Shown here: in pieces, positions 46,454-56,009 of the stretch
Layout: each line of letters opens with the position of its first letter
Numbering within the stretch: the stretch's first letter is position 1
From: Maribacter zhoushanensis
GTDB lineage: Bacteria; Bacteroidota; Bacteroidia; Flavobacteriales; Flavobacteriaceae
Assembly (NCBI RefSeq): GCF_029350975.1
Contig: NZ_JARKMR010000001.1
Coordinates: 186,001 to 250,000, forward strand
Length of the DNA stretch: 64,000 bases
Direction: 5' to 3'
The notes under the pieces: generated by a model
Seen by the model: the letters and a program-made list of their open reading frames with translations, nothing else
Told to the model about the DNA's origin: nothing
The model's database searches: none
Made by a program: the position numbers and the translations under genes

Positions 46454-47878
46454 TTACTCATCCCACCAAACGGGTACATTAATACTATTGCCTTCTGTAT
46501 TACTAGAAGCTTCAGTATAATTGGCATTGTTTAATGCTTCTTCTTCAGCAGGATAAGGCATGCGTATGGGAATTAAATTATTATTTAAACTAGCAGAAAT
46601 TGTTTTCAATTGCGGAAAACCTGTTCTTCTATATTCAATCCAACCCTCATAACCGTTTATACTATTTGCTATCCATTTTTGTGTGATGATATTTTCTAAT
46701 GCATCTCCATTATTTAAAGCTGCGTCAACTGCTAGGTAATCAGTTGGTAGTTCTACCTGCCAATAGGCAAATGCCTGTGTTACGCCGGTATTGTATAAAG
46801 TTTGGGTATCTGCAGAAATGAATCCTCTTTCAGAAGCTTCGGCCAACAAAAAGTGGGTTTCCATACTGGTCATAAAATTCGCATCCAATAAACCGGTGTT
46901 TTCCCTAAAAATGGTGCCTAATAATGAGTAATCTGCCAATGATACCCCAACTGATGCGTCTATACCGTTTAATAGCCCATTGTATTCACCATCTGCACTG
47001 TTGGCAAAAGGTTGGTACAGACGACCAATACGAGGATCGTTCAAGTTGGTCAAAATTTCATCCATAGTTTCAGAAAGTACATAGTTGTTAAAGTCTCCAA
47101 CCCTAAGTTGCGCAAGTCTAAAACTATTAGGTTCACCATCGGTAAAGTTGAAAATGGCATTTTCTTCATTATCATCAATGAAATTACCTTCACTTACTAT
47201 GGTCTGTAATTGCGATGCAACATCTATTTTATTAGAAACTCTCATCAAGTATTTTATCTTCAATGAATTTGCAAAACGAATCCATCCATCTAACTCACCA
47301 TTAAAGAGAATATCTCCCTCTAAAGCTATGGTACCTGAATAATTCTGAATGGCTAAAATTCCTTTGTCAAGATTGTCAAAAACACCACCTTCATCCATGT
47401 AAATTGACTCCTGAGTGTCATAGGACGGAGTAACCGTTTCTGAATCTCCTTGAAATGCTTCTGAATAGGGAGCATCACCAAATAAATCTGTTAACCCGGC
47501 CGCCATGTATGCCTTCATAATTCTTGCCGGACCTTCATAAACGGCATATGAAGCATTCTCTTGAGACAATTTTAATATGATTTCATTATCCCTTAAGTTT
47601 TGATAGAATATAGGCCAGGGATTGCCACCTAATTGCGGAGATTTTAAATCATGCCTGTCAAATAAGTTAAAATCAAGAGCCGTACTGTATTGACCAAGTA
47701 AGTTACCTGCCGTAAAACCTTCGTAAGACATTTGCTCACCAAAATCATAGATAACCTGTCTTAACAGAAGACTTGGTTGTACGGTAACCGGATCGTTGGT
47801 GTTTGTATTAATTTCTTCAAAATCTTTTGTACAGCCAACGACCAACAATAAGATTAGAATGTTATATATATATTTCAT
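46454..47878 (-). CDS. SusD/RagB-like outer-membrane lipoprotein
   Basis: 474 residues, lipoprotein signal with C16 (LLLVVGC). The mature part is mostly helical and shows SusD-like_2 features: NTNTNDPVTVQPSLLLRQV at the start, ARIMKAYMAAGLTDLFGDAPYSEA (quoted: LTDLFGDAPYSEA) and the C-terminal WIANSINGYEGWIEYRRTGFP (quoted: NGYEGWIEYRRTGFP). It forms the surface lid that captures substrate for the partner SusC channel. It is 10 bases downstream of susC. It is of the short SusD_2 class often linked to non-glycan substrates. Confidence 0.9.
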   Translation of the reverse strand: MKYIYNILILLLVVGCTKDFEEINTNTNDPVTVQPSLLLRQVIYDFGEQMSYEGFTAGNLLGQYSTALDFNLFDRHDLKSPQLGGNPWPIFYQNLRDNEIILKLSQENASYAVYEGPARIMKAYMAAGLTDLFGDAPYSEAFQGDSETVTPSYDTQESIYMDEGGVFDNLDKGILAIQNYSGTIALEGDILFNGELDGWIRFANSLKIKYLMRVSNKIDVASQLQTIVSEGNFIDDNEENAIFNFTDGEPNSFRLAQLRVGDFNNYVLSETMDEILTNLNDPRIGRLYQPFANSADGEYNGLLNGIDASVGVSLADYSLLGTIFRENTGLLDANFMTSMETHFLLAEASERGFISADTQTLYNTGVTQAFAYWQVELPTDYLAVDAALNNGDALENIITQKWIANSINGYEGWIEYRRTGFPQLKTISASLNNNLIPIRMPYPAEEEALNNANYTEASSNTEGNSINVPVWWDE

Positions 47879-47888
47879 CTTCTTTTTC

Positions 47889-50800
47889 TTAAAAATTAAA
47901 TCCGGCTTTAAAACCTATACTTCTGGTGGTGGCGTATGACATATCTTCAACGCCACTTATAAATCCTTGTCCTTGCACCGCTAACTGTTCTGGGTCAAAA
48001 TGTGGATTCTCGGTTATTGCAAATAAGTTTTTTCCAATTAAAGATAAATTCAAGGTTGCATCCAAATTGAAAAGGCTAAGGTTATCAAACGTATAACCAA
48101 CGGATACTTGACGTAACTTTAAAAAAGAAGCATCATATGTATTGTTTTCTTCATGGTTTCTGTCATAAAACTGGCGGTAGTAACTTTCTGCAGTAACAGC
48201 AACCGTATTTGGAGTATATACAGGATTGTCAGCAGTGCCGGTATTTACAACGCCTACCGGTACAATTCCTTCTTCTGGTCTATATGCTGTCTCTGCCAAT
48301 TGACCACCAACATTACCCAATGCCCTTGTTCTGGAAACTATGATTCCGCCTTGTCGCCAATCGAAAAGGAAACCCATATTCCAATTCTTGTAATTGAACT
48401 GATTGTTGAAGCCTAACATAAAATCAGGGTTATAATTCCCTAGTTTCTGAAGTTCATTGTCTGGTATGTACCTGCCTTCATCCGTTAAGATAAAATCACC
48501 ATTTTCGTTTTTTAAATATCCTGTACCATATAGGTCACCAACACGACCACCTTCTTCCGCTTGTAAAAATACCGTTTGGTTTTGGCTATCGTAAATTCTG
48601 GAGTATGCCAGTGTTAATCGACCTTCATCTTGTGGTAAGCTTTCTACCGTAGACCTGTTTGTGCTAAAATTTAAAGTACTGCTCCATTTTAAATTTTGAC
48701 TGATTACTGGCGATATACCGAGTATAATTTCAACTCCTTTAGAACGTACTTCACCACCATTAACTACTTGTTGGGTATAACCTGAAGATATACCAATAGG
48801 CAAAGAAATGATTTGATCTTTGGTCAAGGCATTATAATAGGAAACATCAAAACGTACCTGGTCTCCAAACAGCCGTATGTCTGCGCCTACTTCAAATGAA
48901 GAGGTTAGTTCTGGTTGAAGATTTGCATTTGCGATGGTGTTTGAGTTACTAAAAGTTGGTTGACCATTAAAAGGAGTTTGTGCTACAAATGCACCTGTAG
49001 TTTGGTACGGATCTGTATCATTACCAACTTGTGCCCAACTTGCCCGTAATTTTGCAAATGAGATTGCTTTAGGTAATGCAACCACTTCTGATAGTATAAA
49101 ACTACTAGAAAAAGATGGATAAAAGAATGAGGTGTTATCTACCGAAAACGGGGTTGCCAATGCGCTAGACCAATCGTTTCTTCCGGTAATATCCAAGAAA
49201 AGGAAATCTTTATATCCAAATTTTGCCAAGCCATAAAAACTGTTGATTCGTTTATTAGACTCAAATTCGAACACTTCTATAGGGGAAGCTGCATTAGATA
49301 GTCTAAAGATACCCGGTTGTGCCAAACTGGTGGTTTGCGATTGCGAGGTAAATGCTTTTTGATCTAATCTGTTTCCGCCAAAGGATACATCTACACTTAT
49401 ATCATTGAATTGATTGGAGTAATTTAAAAGAAAATCTGTGTTTATTTCCCTGAAAAATACATCATGCTCTGCATAACCACCATTTACAAATCTGTTAGAA
49501 CTATAGGCTCTTTGTAATTGGCGTAATTCACTTGAATAATCCATTCCGGTTCTAATATTTGCCGTAACATGTTCGGTAATATCATAACTAGCGGAAATAT
49601 TTCCGAAAACTCTGTCCCTATTAAAAGAGTTTCGGTTTTCATTAAGAATGAAATACGGATTATCAAAAAATGTATAATTATAGGAATATTGTTGTAAGCC
49701 CTCTAAACCTGGTTGCCAGTAGTTCTTTAAGTTTTCAATGTTTAACGAACGTGGACCCCAAGCTACTAATGAATAATTGGCATTTTCAGACCCATAGCCA
49801 TTAGACGGTCTATTGTCGCTACTAGAATTAATATAGCTTATAGATGAATTGATGCGCAGCTTATCAATTGGTTGAAAATTTAACCGTGTACCTATAGTCT
49901 GTCTGTCTAGATTAACTCCGGGTATTATTGATTCGCTTCGTAAATCGGTAAAGGAAAGACGAAAACTCCCTTTGTCAAAACCGTTAGAAATAGCGATATT
50001 ATTAATTAGCGTTGTTCCTGTTTCATAGAAGTCTTTCAAATTATCGGCGTTAGACTTAAACTCGGTCGGTGTTATAGGTATACCGCTGTAAAGGGCAGTA
50101 TCACCACCACGTACAATGGTGCCGTCCGCTAAAGTTACGGGACTGTCATATTGTGGAATAAGATTACCTACATCTAAACGTGGTCCCCAGCTATACGTAA
50201 TCAGGTCATTTGTCCCTCCACCTAATCCGTCTACAAAAGCAAATTCACCAGAATTACCTTGTCCATATTCATTTTGAAAATCGGGCAATTGAAACGCCGA
50301 ATCCACAAAAAAGCTGGTGTTGTAACTAACGCCCAAACCTTTTGAGTTTTTGCCGCTTTTGGTTTCTATGATAATAACACCGTTAGATGCTCTTGTACCA
50401 TAAAGAGCTGCCGCACTTGGTCCTTTTAAAACAGATACTTCTGCAATATCATCAGGGTTAACATCCATGGCGCCGTTTCCAAAATCTATTTCTTGAAATC
50501 CGGCTGCAGCTTCATTGGTAAAGTTAAACACCGAGTTATTGTTTATAGGTACTCCGTCTACAACAAATAACGGATTGTTATTAGAGAAAGAGGCTTCGCC
50601 ACGAATAGTAATTTTTGATGACGATCCAACACCGGTAGCACCTTGGTTAATGGTTACACCTGCCAGTTTGCCAGAAAGATTGTCTAAGAAGTTTACTGAT
50701 TTTACCTCTGTAACTCCTTTTGCATCTAAGCTTTGAACTACATAGCCTAGCTCTTTTGTTTCCCGTTTTAAACCTAATGCCGTCAAGACCACTTCATCTA

Positions 50801-51092
50801 AAACTTCAGATGAATCTGCCAAGGTGATATTAATGGTACGTCTATTATTTATGGAAACGACTTGAGTTTCAAAGCCTAAAACCGAAAATTCAATGGAGCC
50901 AGAAAGGTTGGGTACATTTATAGTATACACGCCATTTTCATTTGTGGTAGATCCCGTTACGGTGCCAGACAATAAAATGTTAACGTATGGTATTGTATTT
51001 CCATCGGTATCTGTAACAATACCTGTAATTGTTTCTTGAGCATTGACCATGTTTATCATAAACACCGTCAACACTAATAAAAAGTGTTTCAT
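47889..51092 (-). CDS. SusC/RagA family TonB-dependent outer-membrane transporter
   Basis: 1067 residues: signal peptide ending MVNAQ, carboxypeptidase-regulatory-like domain (about 20-105, GIVTDTDGNTIPYVNI), a plug domain with the SusC signatures LSGKLAGVTINQG, GEASFSNNNPLFVVDG and KGPSAAALYGTRASNGVIII (quoted: GPSAAALYGTRASNG), then a 22-strand type barrel ending in an aromatic residue (FKAGFNF). It imports a ligand across the outer membrane with energy from TonB. The adjoining SusD, symporter and ArsS genes suggest a specific, perhaps arsenical or organo-metalloid, ligand, but this is inference from context only. Confidence 0.92.
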   Translation of the reverse strand: MKHFLLVLTVFMINMVNAQETITGIVTDTDGNTIPYVNILLSGTVTGSTTNENGVYTINVPNLSGSIEFSVLGFETQVVSINNRRTINITLADSSEVLDEVVLTALGLKRETKELGYVVQSLDAKGVTEVKSVNFLDNLSGKLAGVTINQGATGVGSSSKITIRGEASFSNNNPLFVVDGVPINNNSVFNFTNEAAAGFQEIDFGNGAMDVNPDDIAEVSVLKGPSAAALYGTRASNGVIIIETKSGKNSKGLGVSYNTSFFVDSAFQLPDFQNEYGQGNSGEFAFVDGLGGGTNDLITYSWGPRLDVGNLIPQYDSPVTLADGTIVRGGDTALYSGIPITPTEFKSNADNLKDFYETGTTLINNIAISNGFDKGSFRLSFTDLRSESIIPGVNLDRQTIGTRLNFQPIDKLRINSSISYINSSSDNRPSNGYGSENANYSLVAWGPRSLNIENLKNYWQPGLEGLQQYSYNYTFFDNPYFILNENRNSFNRDRVFGNISASYDITEHVTANIRTGMDYSSELRQLQRAYSSNRFVNGGYAEHDVFFREINTDFLLNYSNQFNDISVDVSFGGNRLDQKAFTSQSQTTSLAQPGIFRLSNAASPIEVFEFESNKRINSFYGLAKFGYKDFLFLDITGRNDWSSALATPFSVDNTSFFYPSFSSSFILSEVVALPKAISFAKLRASWAQVGNDTDPYQTTGAFVAQTPFNGQPTFSNSNTIANANLQPELTSSFEVGADIRLFGDQVRFDVSYYNALTKDQIISLPIGISSGYTQQVVNGGEVRSKGVEIILGISPVISQNLKWSSTLNFSTNRSTVESLPQDEGRLTLAYSRIYDSQNQTVFLQAEEGGRVGDLYGTGYLKNENGDFILTDEGRYIPDNELQKLGNYNPDFMLGFNNQFNYKNWNMGFLFDWRQGGIIVSRTRALGNVGGQLAETAYRPEEGIVPVGVVNTGTADNPVYTPNTVAVTAESYYRQFYDRNHEENNTYDASFLKLRQVSVGYTFDNLSLFNLDATLNLSLIGKNLFAITENPHFDPEQLAVQGQGFISGVEDMSYATTRSIGFKAGFNF

Positions 51093-51144
51093 ATATAGCT
51101 TTGGACTGAGTTTTCATTTACCCAACTATTGGATAAAGGGGGAT

Positions 51145-51831
51145 TTAGATAAATGAAGCTACAGGTGAGCCCTTATTATAAGGAAAGCTATTAGGGTATA
51201 GGGTAGAGAAGTTTTGGTTAGTGTAGTATAGACTTCTGTTAGTTTTTAAAATATCGGTAATCAACAATACAAGTGTCGATGATAAATCAGAAGAAAAAGA
51301 TAGTATAGATTGTAGATCTCTTTCGTTATCCAAATCTTGTAATACGGGTAATTTTATTAATTCTGAAGAATCTTCATGTAACCATAATGAAATTTGATGG
51401 TACAAGCCTAAGCGTTGCCAGGGCAAATTTTGAAATTCAGAAGCCTCAAAGTTAGATTTTTGAAGTCCTAACAAATAGAATCCACCATCAATTGAAGGTC
51501 CAATTACGGTCTTGCCCTTAGCTAATTGCTGTGCGGTATGCTTAAGATGATGTGTTTTTAAATGCGGAGTGTCATTACCTATTGTAATAATATTAGAAAA
51601 ACCGTTATTGAAAACACTGGCAATAGCATTGGTAAAACGTTCACCAAAAGAAGTACCAACTTGGTCTTCGTCTGAAAAATGGAAAACGGGTAAACCCGTT
51701 TTTTTCGCTTTTTTAAGCGTAGTGCGAGTTAAAACATCAAATAATTCTTCACCTCTAAGTATATGCTTATTCGCCAAATCTTGTTTGGCGGAATTGGCAA
51801 ATACCAAAATTGCAGTACTTAGTGAATTCAA
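51145..51831 (-). CDS. DUF2064 family transferase (GT-A-like)
   Basis: 228 residues. A nucleotidyltransferase/GT-A-like fold with the family blocks GNDTPHL (about residues 88-94) and GPSIDGGFYLLGL, then a C-terminal part of about 60 residues. Related proteins (rSAM/selenodomain-associated transferase 1, TIGR04282) are found with ArsS-like radical SAM genes. It is the first gene of the minus-strand block that ends with arsS and so probably supplies a transferase step for the same product. The C-terminal ~40 residues (RSLYYTNQNFSTLY) are polar and unlike the core. Confidence 0.8.
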   Translation of the reverse strand: MNSLSTAILVFANSAKQDLANKHILRGEELFDVLTRTTLKKAKKTGLPVFHFSDEDQVGTSFGERFTNAIASVFNNGFSNIITIGNDTPHLKTHHLKHTAQQLAKGKTVIGPSIDGGFYLLGLQKSNFEASEFQNLPWQRLGLYHQISLWLHEDSSELIKLPVLQDLDNERDLQSILSFSSDLSSTLVLLITDILKTNRSLYYTNQNFSTLYPNSFPYNKGSPVASFI

Positions 51832-51941
51832 TTATTTGTTCTTTCTCGTTGTTAAACTTACGTAAAAATAAAGCAAAGGTTTTTTAAGAATGCAAAATCT
51901 AAAAAATAAAACATAAGAAAATACTTACTTTAAGTCAAAAT

Positions 51942-52033
51942 GACAGTTTTAGACCATGTGGTCAGTTTTATATCTTACATTTATATAGCATCTTACTTAT
52001 TTTACCTTTAAACTCACTATAATGTCAGTTTAT
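51942..52033 (+). promoter_or_regulatory. three GWCAGTTTTA-type repeats upstream of the Deg protease gene
   Basis: GACAGTTTTA (51942-51951), GTCAGTTTTA (51961-51970) and GTCAGTTTAT (52024-52033) lie in the same orientation. Stress-gene promoters of Bacteroidota often contain TGTCAG/TGACAG-like elements, so a heat-shock or envelope-stress signal is possible; this link is from memory and unproven. Confidence 0.35.
51952..51963. promoter_or_regulatory. second copy of the GACCATGTGGTC palindrome
   Basis: Identical in all 12 bases to the candidate TetR operator at 40141-40152, here in the DUF2064/Deg divergent spacer. Confidence 0.4.
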
Positions 52034-52205
52034 CTCCCATATTTGATGTTAAGATCTGGCAAAATTTTAAGGTTACAGACTGGTTAGTCTAAAAAAAGCC
52101 TTAAAATTTCAATCAGTTTTAATTTTTTTTTAGCATTGACAGCAATATGCGTGGCATAGCTATTGTAATTAGGACATCAGAAGAATTATAAAAATTTAAA
52201 TACAT

Positions 52206-53720
52206 ATGAAATCAAACACAAATAACAGAAGCGCTTGGAAGGTTTACTTCTTCTCAGCAGTTATTGCTCTAGTTGTTAGTTACGGAGTAATACAATTTAA
52301 TAAACGAGATGTAAAAGAAACTAACGGGGTAACCGTAGTAGAATCTGTACCAGGGGCGCAAGCTTTGTATACAAAGGATAATGAAGGAAATATTAAGCCT
52401 TTGGATTTTACGGAAACCTCTGAAAAAGTTTTAGATGCCGTAGTACATATTAAATCTACCCAAACGGGATCTACAAGCCAAAGTCAAGGAGCACGAGAAT
52501 TGCCAGATCCATTTAAAGAGTTTTTTGGTGATATGTTCAAGGGGCAATCTCCAAACGGGGCGCAGTCAAGACCTAGGGTCGGTACGGGATCAGGAGTAAT
52601 TATCAATGATAAAGGGTATATTGTTACTAATAATCATGTAATTGATAATGCAGATGAAGTTGAGGTAACTTTATACAACAATCAATCATACAAAGCCACG
52701 GTTATTGGTACAGATCCTACTACAGATTTAGCTTTGTTACAGATTAAAGCAGATAATTTAAAAACGATGTCTTTGGTCAATTCAGATGATGTAGAAGTAG
52801 GTGAGTGGGTATTGGCCGTTGGTAACCCTTTAGGGTTGAACTCTACAGTTACAGCAGGTATTGTTAGTGCTAAGGCAAGAAGTATACATATTAATACAGA
52901 TAAGTTTGCGGTAGAAAGTTTTATACAGACAGATGCCGCTATTAACCCTGGTAACAGTGGTGGTGCTTTAGTTAATTTAGACGGAAACCTTGTTGGTATC
53001 AATACTGCCATAGCAAGTACAACGGGTACATATACAGGCTACGGATTTGCTGTGCCTAGTAATATAGTTACCAAAGTGGTTGAAGATTTACTGAAATTCG
53101 GTAATGTACAACGTGGTATGTTGGGTGTTACTATTAGAACTATGGACAGTAACTTGGCAAAAGAAAAGGATGTTGACTTTACCAAGGGTGTTTGGGTAGA
53201 GCAAGTAGGTGAAGATAGTGGTGCAGATTTAGCAGGTATGGAATCTGGCGATATCATACTTAGTGTTAACGGAAAAGAAACCGCTACATCACCAAGACTT
53301 CAAGAAATTATAGCAGGTAAAAGACCTGGTGATAAAGTTGCTATTGTTGTCAATAGAAATGGAAAGGAAAAAGAACTAGAGGTAGAGCTACATAATTCTC
53401 AAGGTGGAACAGATTTTATCAAGAAAGAGAAAAAAGAAGTATTTAATCTTTTAGGTGCAGATTTCGAAAATGTTGATAAGCAATTAGCCAAAAAATTAGA
53501 TATTGATGGTGGGGTACAGGTTTCTAAACTTTATCCTGGTAAGATTAAAAGTGAAACCCAAATGAGAGCTGGTTTTATCATTACGCATATTGATGGTAAA
53601 CGTGTAAATGATATTGATGATGTTGCTTCCATTTTGGAAAATAAGAAAGGCGGAGTGATGCTGGAAGGTGTTTATGAAGATGGCACTAAAAATTATTATG
53701 CCTTCGGATTGGATTCATAG
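52206..53720 (+). CDS. Deg/HtrA-family serine protease with two PDZ domains
   Basis: 504 residues. An N-terminal signal anchor (about 11-31) directs the protein to the periplasm. The trypsin-like domain shows the catalytic triad H144 (TNNHVID), D174 (TTDLALL) and S251 (NPGNSGGAL). PDZ1 is at about 290-385 (GMLGVTIRTMD) and PDZ2 at about 410-500. It degrades or chaperones misfolded envelope proteins. The upstream region has repeated stress-like motifs. It ends before a strong terminator. Confidence 0.93.
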   Translation: MKSNTNNRSAWKVYFFSAVIALVVSYGVIQFNKRDVKETNGVTVVESVPGAQALYTKDNEGNIKPLDFTETSEKVLDAVVHIKSTQTGSTSQSQGARELPDPFKEFFGDMFKGQSPNGAQSRPRVGTGSGVIINDKGYIVTNNHVIDNADEVEVTLYNNQSYKATVIGTDPTTDLALLQIKADNLKTMSLVNSDDVEVGEWVLAVGNPLGLNSTVTAGIVSAKARSIHINTDKFAVESFIQTDAAINPGNSGGALVNLDGNLVGINTAIASTTGTYTGYGFAVPSNIVTKVVEDLLKFGNVQRGMLGVTIRTMDSNLAKEKDVDFTKGVWVEQVGEDSGADLAGMESGDIILSVNGKETATSPRLQEIIAGKRPGDKVAIVVNRNGKEKELEVELHNSQGGTDFIKKEKKEVFNLLGADFENVDKQLAKKLDIDGGVQVSKLYPGKIKSETQMRAGFIITHIDGKRVNDIDDVASILENKKGGVMLEGVYEDGTKNYYAFGLDS

Positions 53721-53741
53721 TCCGCTATAATGATTAATTTT

Positions 53742-53773
53742 ATGCCAAGCGGATAATAGTATTCGCTTGGCAT
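53742..53773 (+). terminator. intrinsic terminator after the Deg protease gene
   Basis: Stem atgccaagcg (53742-53751) with its exact complement at 53764-53773, 12-base loop, followed by a T-run to about 53780. Confidence 0.88.
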
Positions 53774-53798
53774 TTTTTTTGAAATTAATTCTAGATAG

Positions 53799-54572
53799 AT
53801 GCAATTAGGTTCTAAGTCCATAGGTTTGGTGCTTTCCGGTGGGGGCATTAGAGGCATGGCACATATAGGTGTTATAAAGGCAATGCAAGAGTTTGGTATA
53901 GAAGCCAAGGTTGTTTCCGGTAGTAGTATCGGTGCTTTGGTGGGTGCGCTGTACGCAGCAGATAAACCTGTGGTAGACATGCTTAAGTTTTTTAAGGAAA
54001 CACCGTTGTTCAAATACAATTACTTTGCTGTTGCCAAACCGGGTTTATTGAATAGCGAGAGTTATATAGCTTCTTTTAAGAAGTATTTTCCAGATGATAG
54101 TTTTGAGGCTTTGAACAGAGAACTTCATGTAGTAGCTACAAATTTGCAAAAAGGCGAAGAGCTTTTTATAGATAAGGGTGAATTGATAAAACCTTTATTG
54201 GCATCGGCTGCATTGCCACCTGTTTTTAGTCCCGTGGAATATAACGGTGAACTTTATGCCGATGGCGGAATCATGAATAATTTTCCATCTGAAGCTGTAC
54301 TGCCAAAAGTTGATTATGTAATTGGCAGCAATGTATCTGTGGTTTCTCAACTAGAGAAAAAACATTTGAATAATTCATTTCAATTGACAGGCAGAGTAAC
54401 CGGATTGATGATTTATGCCATAAACCGACAAAAAATTAATAACTGTCATCTTGTTCTAGAATCTAAAGAACTAGAACATATTGGTTTGCTAGATAGGAGA
54501 GGCATTGAAAAAGCCTATGCCATAGGTTATGAAGCCGCGGTAAAAAAGTTTGAAGAAGTCTTTAGTAGTTAG
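53799..54572 (+). CDS. patatin-like phospholipase
   Basis: 257 residues of the RssA/NTE-like patatin family. The oxyanion hole is GGGIRGMAH (14-22), the nucleophile S43 lies in GSSIG (41-45), and the catalytic aspartate is D155 in ADGGIMNNFP. It hydrolyses acyl esters of phospholipids, acting in the cytoplasm or at the inner membrane. The gene is free-standing between two terminators, so it is a single-gene unit, although its promoter would have to lie in the 25 bases after the upstream hairpin or be read through. Confidence 0.9.
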   Translation: MQLGSKSIGLVLSGGGIRGMAHIGVIKAMQEFGIEAKVVSGSSIGALVGALYAADKPVVDMLKFFKETPLFKYNYFAVAKPGLLNSESYIASFKKYFPDDSFEALNRELHVVATNLQKGEELFIDKGELIKPLLASAALPPVFSPVEYNGELYADGGIMNNFPSEAVLPKVDYVIGSNVSVVSQLEKKHLNNSFQLTGRVTGLMIYAINRQKINNCHLVLESKELEHIGLLDRRGIEKAYAIGYEAAVKKFEEVFSS

Positions 54573-54577
54573 ATAAT

Positions 54578-54615
54578 AAAACGGCCGGTTGAATTATAAT
54601 TCAACCGGCCGTTTT
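54578..54615. terminator. strong bidirectional terminator
   Basis: A nearly loopless GC-rich hairpin: AAAACGGCCGGTTGAA (54578-54593) and its exact complement at 54600-54615, with T-runs on both strands, between convergent patatin and ferredoxin-reductase genes. Confidence 0.92.
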
Positions 54616-54632
54616 TTGATTATTATATGAGC

Positions 54633-55682
54633 TTAAACATCATCAAAATCTACTTTAATAGTAGGTGTTGTTGCATGAGCTTGGCAGGTAAGAATAAACC
54701 CATCTGCTATTTCTTTATCCGTCAAAATTTGGTTCATGACCATTTCAGCACTTCCTTCCGTTACTTTGGCGATGCAGCTACTACATACTCCGCCTTGACA
54801 AGAGTATGGTGCATCAATATTTTCCTTTAAAACGGCATCTAAAATGACTGTTTTCTTATCCATGGTAAACTGAAATTCCTCATCATCAACAAGAACGGTA
54901 ACCGCTGTTTGGCCATCAGCCTGTACAGGTAGTTCCTCTTTTATCTCAGTAGGTGTAAAAAGCTCAAAATGAATTTTATCTTTATCCACTTCATTTTCTA
55001 TTAAGGTATCTTGCACCAAACGGATCATCTCCTCAGGTCCACATAAATAGTAACCATCAAAATCAACGTCCTTATGCTTATTTAATAAGGCATAATTCAC
55101 GGTTGAGGTATCTATTCTACCAAATAAAGCCTTGTCTTCACGAGCTTGACTATTGGTGAAGTATACAAAAAACCGATTGGCATATTCTAATTCAAGTTTT
55201 ACCAAATCAGTGTAAAACATAGTTTCTTCGTAAGATTTGTTTCCGTAAACCAAAACAAATGTATTCTTTGGGTTACTATCTAAAACAGATTTTACAATAC
55301 TCATAATAGGGGTAATACCACTACCAGCCGCAAAAGCAGCAATGTTCTGTACTTCTTTAGAAGCATTGAATACAAAACGACCTTCTGGCTCCATTACTTC
55401 TAAGGTATCACCAACTTTTAATTCAGAATTGGCGTAGTTAGAGAATCCGCCATTGTCTACTTTTTTAATACCTATAGTAATGCCATCTTTTTCAGGAGAT
55501 GAACTAATGGAATATGCTCTTCGTAATTCTTTGCCTTTTATTTCTTTTTTAATGGTGATGTACTGACCAGAAATAAACTTAAAGGTTTGTGCCAATTCTT
55601 TAGGAATTGAAAAGGTAACGGCAACAGAGGTTGGCGTTAATTTCTTAATATGTTTTACCGTTAATGGGTGAAAATGCGACAT
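54633..55682 (-). CDS. ferredoxin-NADP reductase-type oxidoreductase with 2Fe-2S domain (PaaE-like)
   Basis: 349 residues. FAD domain with RAYSISSSP (RxYS motif) at about 55-63, NAD(P) domain with AAGSGITPIMSI and CGPEEM, and a C-terminal plant-type 2Fe-2S ferredoxin with the cysteine cluster CQGGVCSSC and a distal C in ILTCQAH. The layout is that of PaaE/HmpX-like reductases which pass electrons from NADPH to an oxygenase or other acceptor. No partner oxygenase genes are nearby, so the partner is unknown; a general reductase role is likely. Confidence 0.88.
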   Translation of the reverse strand: MSHFHPLTVKHIKKLTPTSVAVTFSIPKELAQTFKFISGQYITIKKEIKGKELRRAYSISSSPEKDGITIGIKKVDNGGFSNYANSELKVGDTLEVMEPEGRFVFNASKEVQNIAAFAAGSGITPIMSIVKSVLDSNPKNTFVLVYGNKSYEETMFYTDLVKLELEYANRFFVYFTNSQAREDKALFGRIDTSTVNYALLNKHKDVDFDGYYLCGPEEMIRLVQDTLIENEVDKDKIHFELFTPTEIKEELPVQADGQTAVTVLVDDEEFQFTMDKKTVILDAVLKENIDAPYSCQGGVCSSCIAKVTEGSAEMVMNQILTDKEIADGFILTCQAHATTPTIKVDFDDV

Positions 55683-55707
55683 ATGTTCGTTTCTTTAAAT
55701 CGAATTA

Positions 55708-55715
55708 CAAAATTA
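55708..55715 (-). promoter_or_regulatory. putative -7 element of the ferredoxin-reductase gene
   Basis: Minus-strand TAATTTTG matches TAnnTTTG, 25 bases upstream of the start at 55682. No -33 TTG at standard spacing. Confidence 0.35.
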
Positions 55716-55812
55716 AGCATGCTTTGCCGATATCATATGACATTTGTCAAAAAAGTAGGTTTTGTTAATTTTTGTTTAACTTTTTAGATTATATAATTGG
55801 TTTTTTTTGCCA

Positions 55813-55954
55813 GCGCTCGTCTGTGACGAGTGCCGTACCGAGTAAGTATTGGGTTATATATCGATAAAATATAATTTCCATACTGGTTCCAGGTTGGCGT
55901 TAACAAGCTAATGGCTTACTGTTGTGTCCACCAGTTTTAAACTGGCGGTAGCGG
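55813..55954 (+). repeat. ~145-bp hairpin-bearing intergenic repeat, copy A
   Basis: Shares with copies B (56580) and C (57246) the blocks gccgtaccgagtaagtat, atcgataaaatataat, catactgg, ggcgttaa, atggcttac and ctggcggta. It has hairpins CTCGTC-TGT-GACGAG (55816-55830), CTGG-TT-CCAG and CCAGTTT-T-AAACTGG. No ORF inside. The family may be a non-autonomous mobile element or a structured RNA/regulatory repeat. Confidence 0.8.
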
Positions 55955-56009
55955 GGTTTTTGTGCATTGGCTAATTTAGAAAAAGTTTTATTGTAGGTTA
56001 TAGTTAGAA

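Larger units (their letters stand above)
51832..52205. other. 374-bp divergent regulatory region
   Basis: Spacer between the DUF2064 gene (minus) and the Deg protease gene (plus). It holds the 12-mer GACCATGTGGTC (51952-51963), the palindrome AGACTggttAGTCT (52077-52090), and three GWCAGTTTTA-like repeats. No RNA gene or ORF recognised. Confidence 0.6.
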
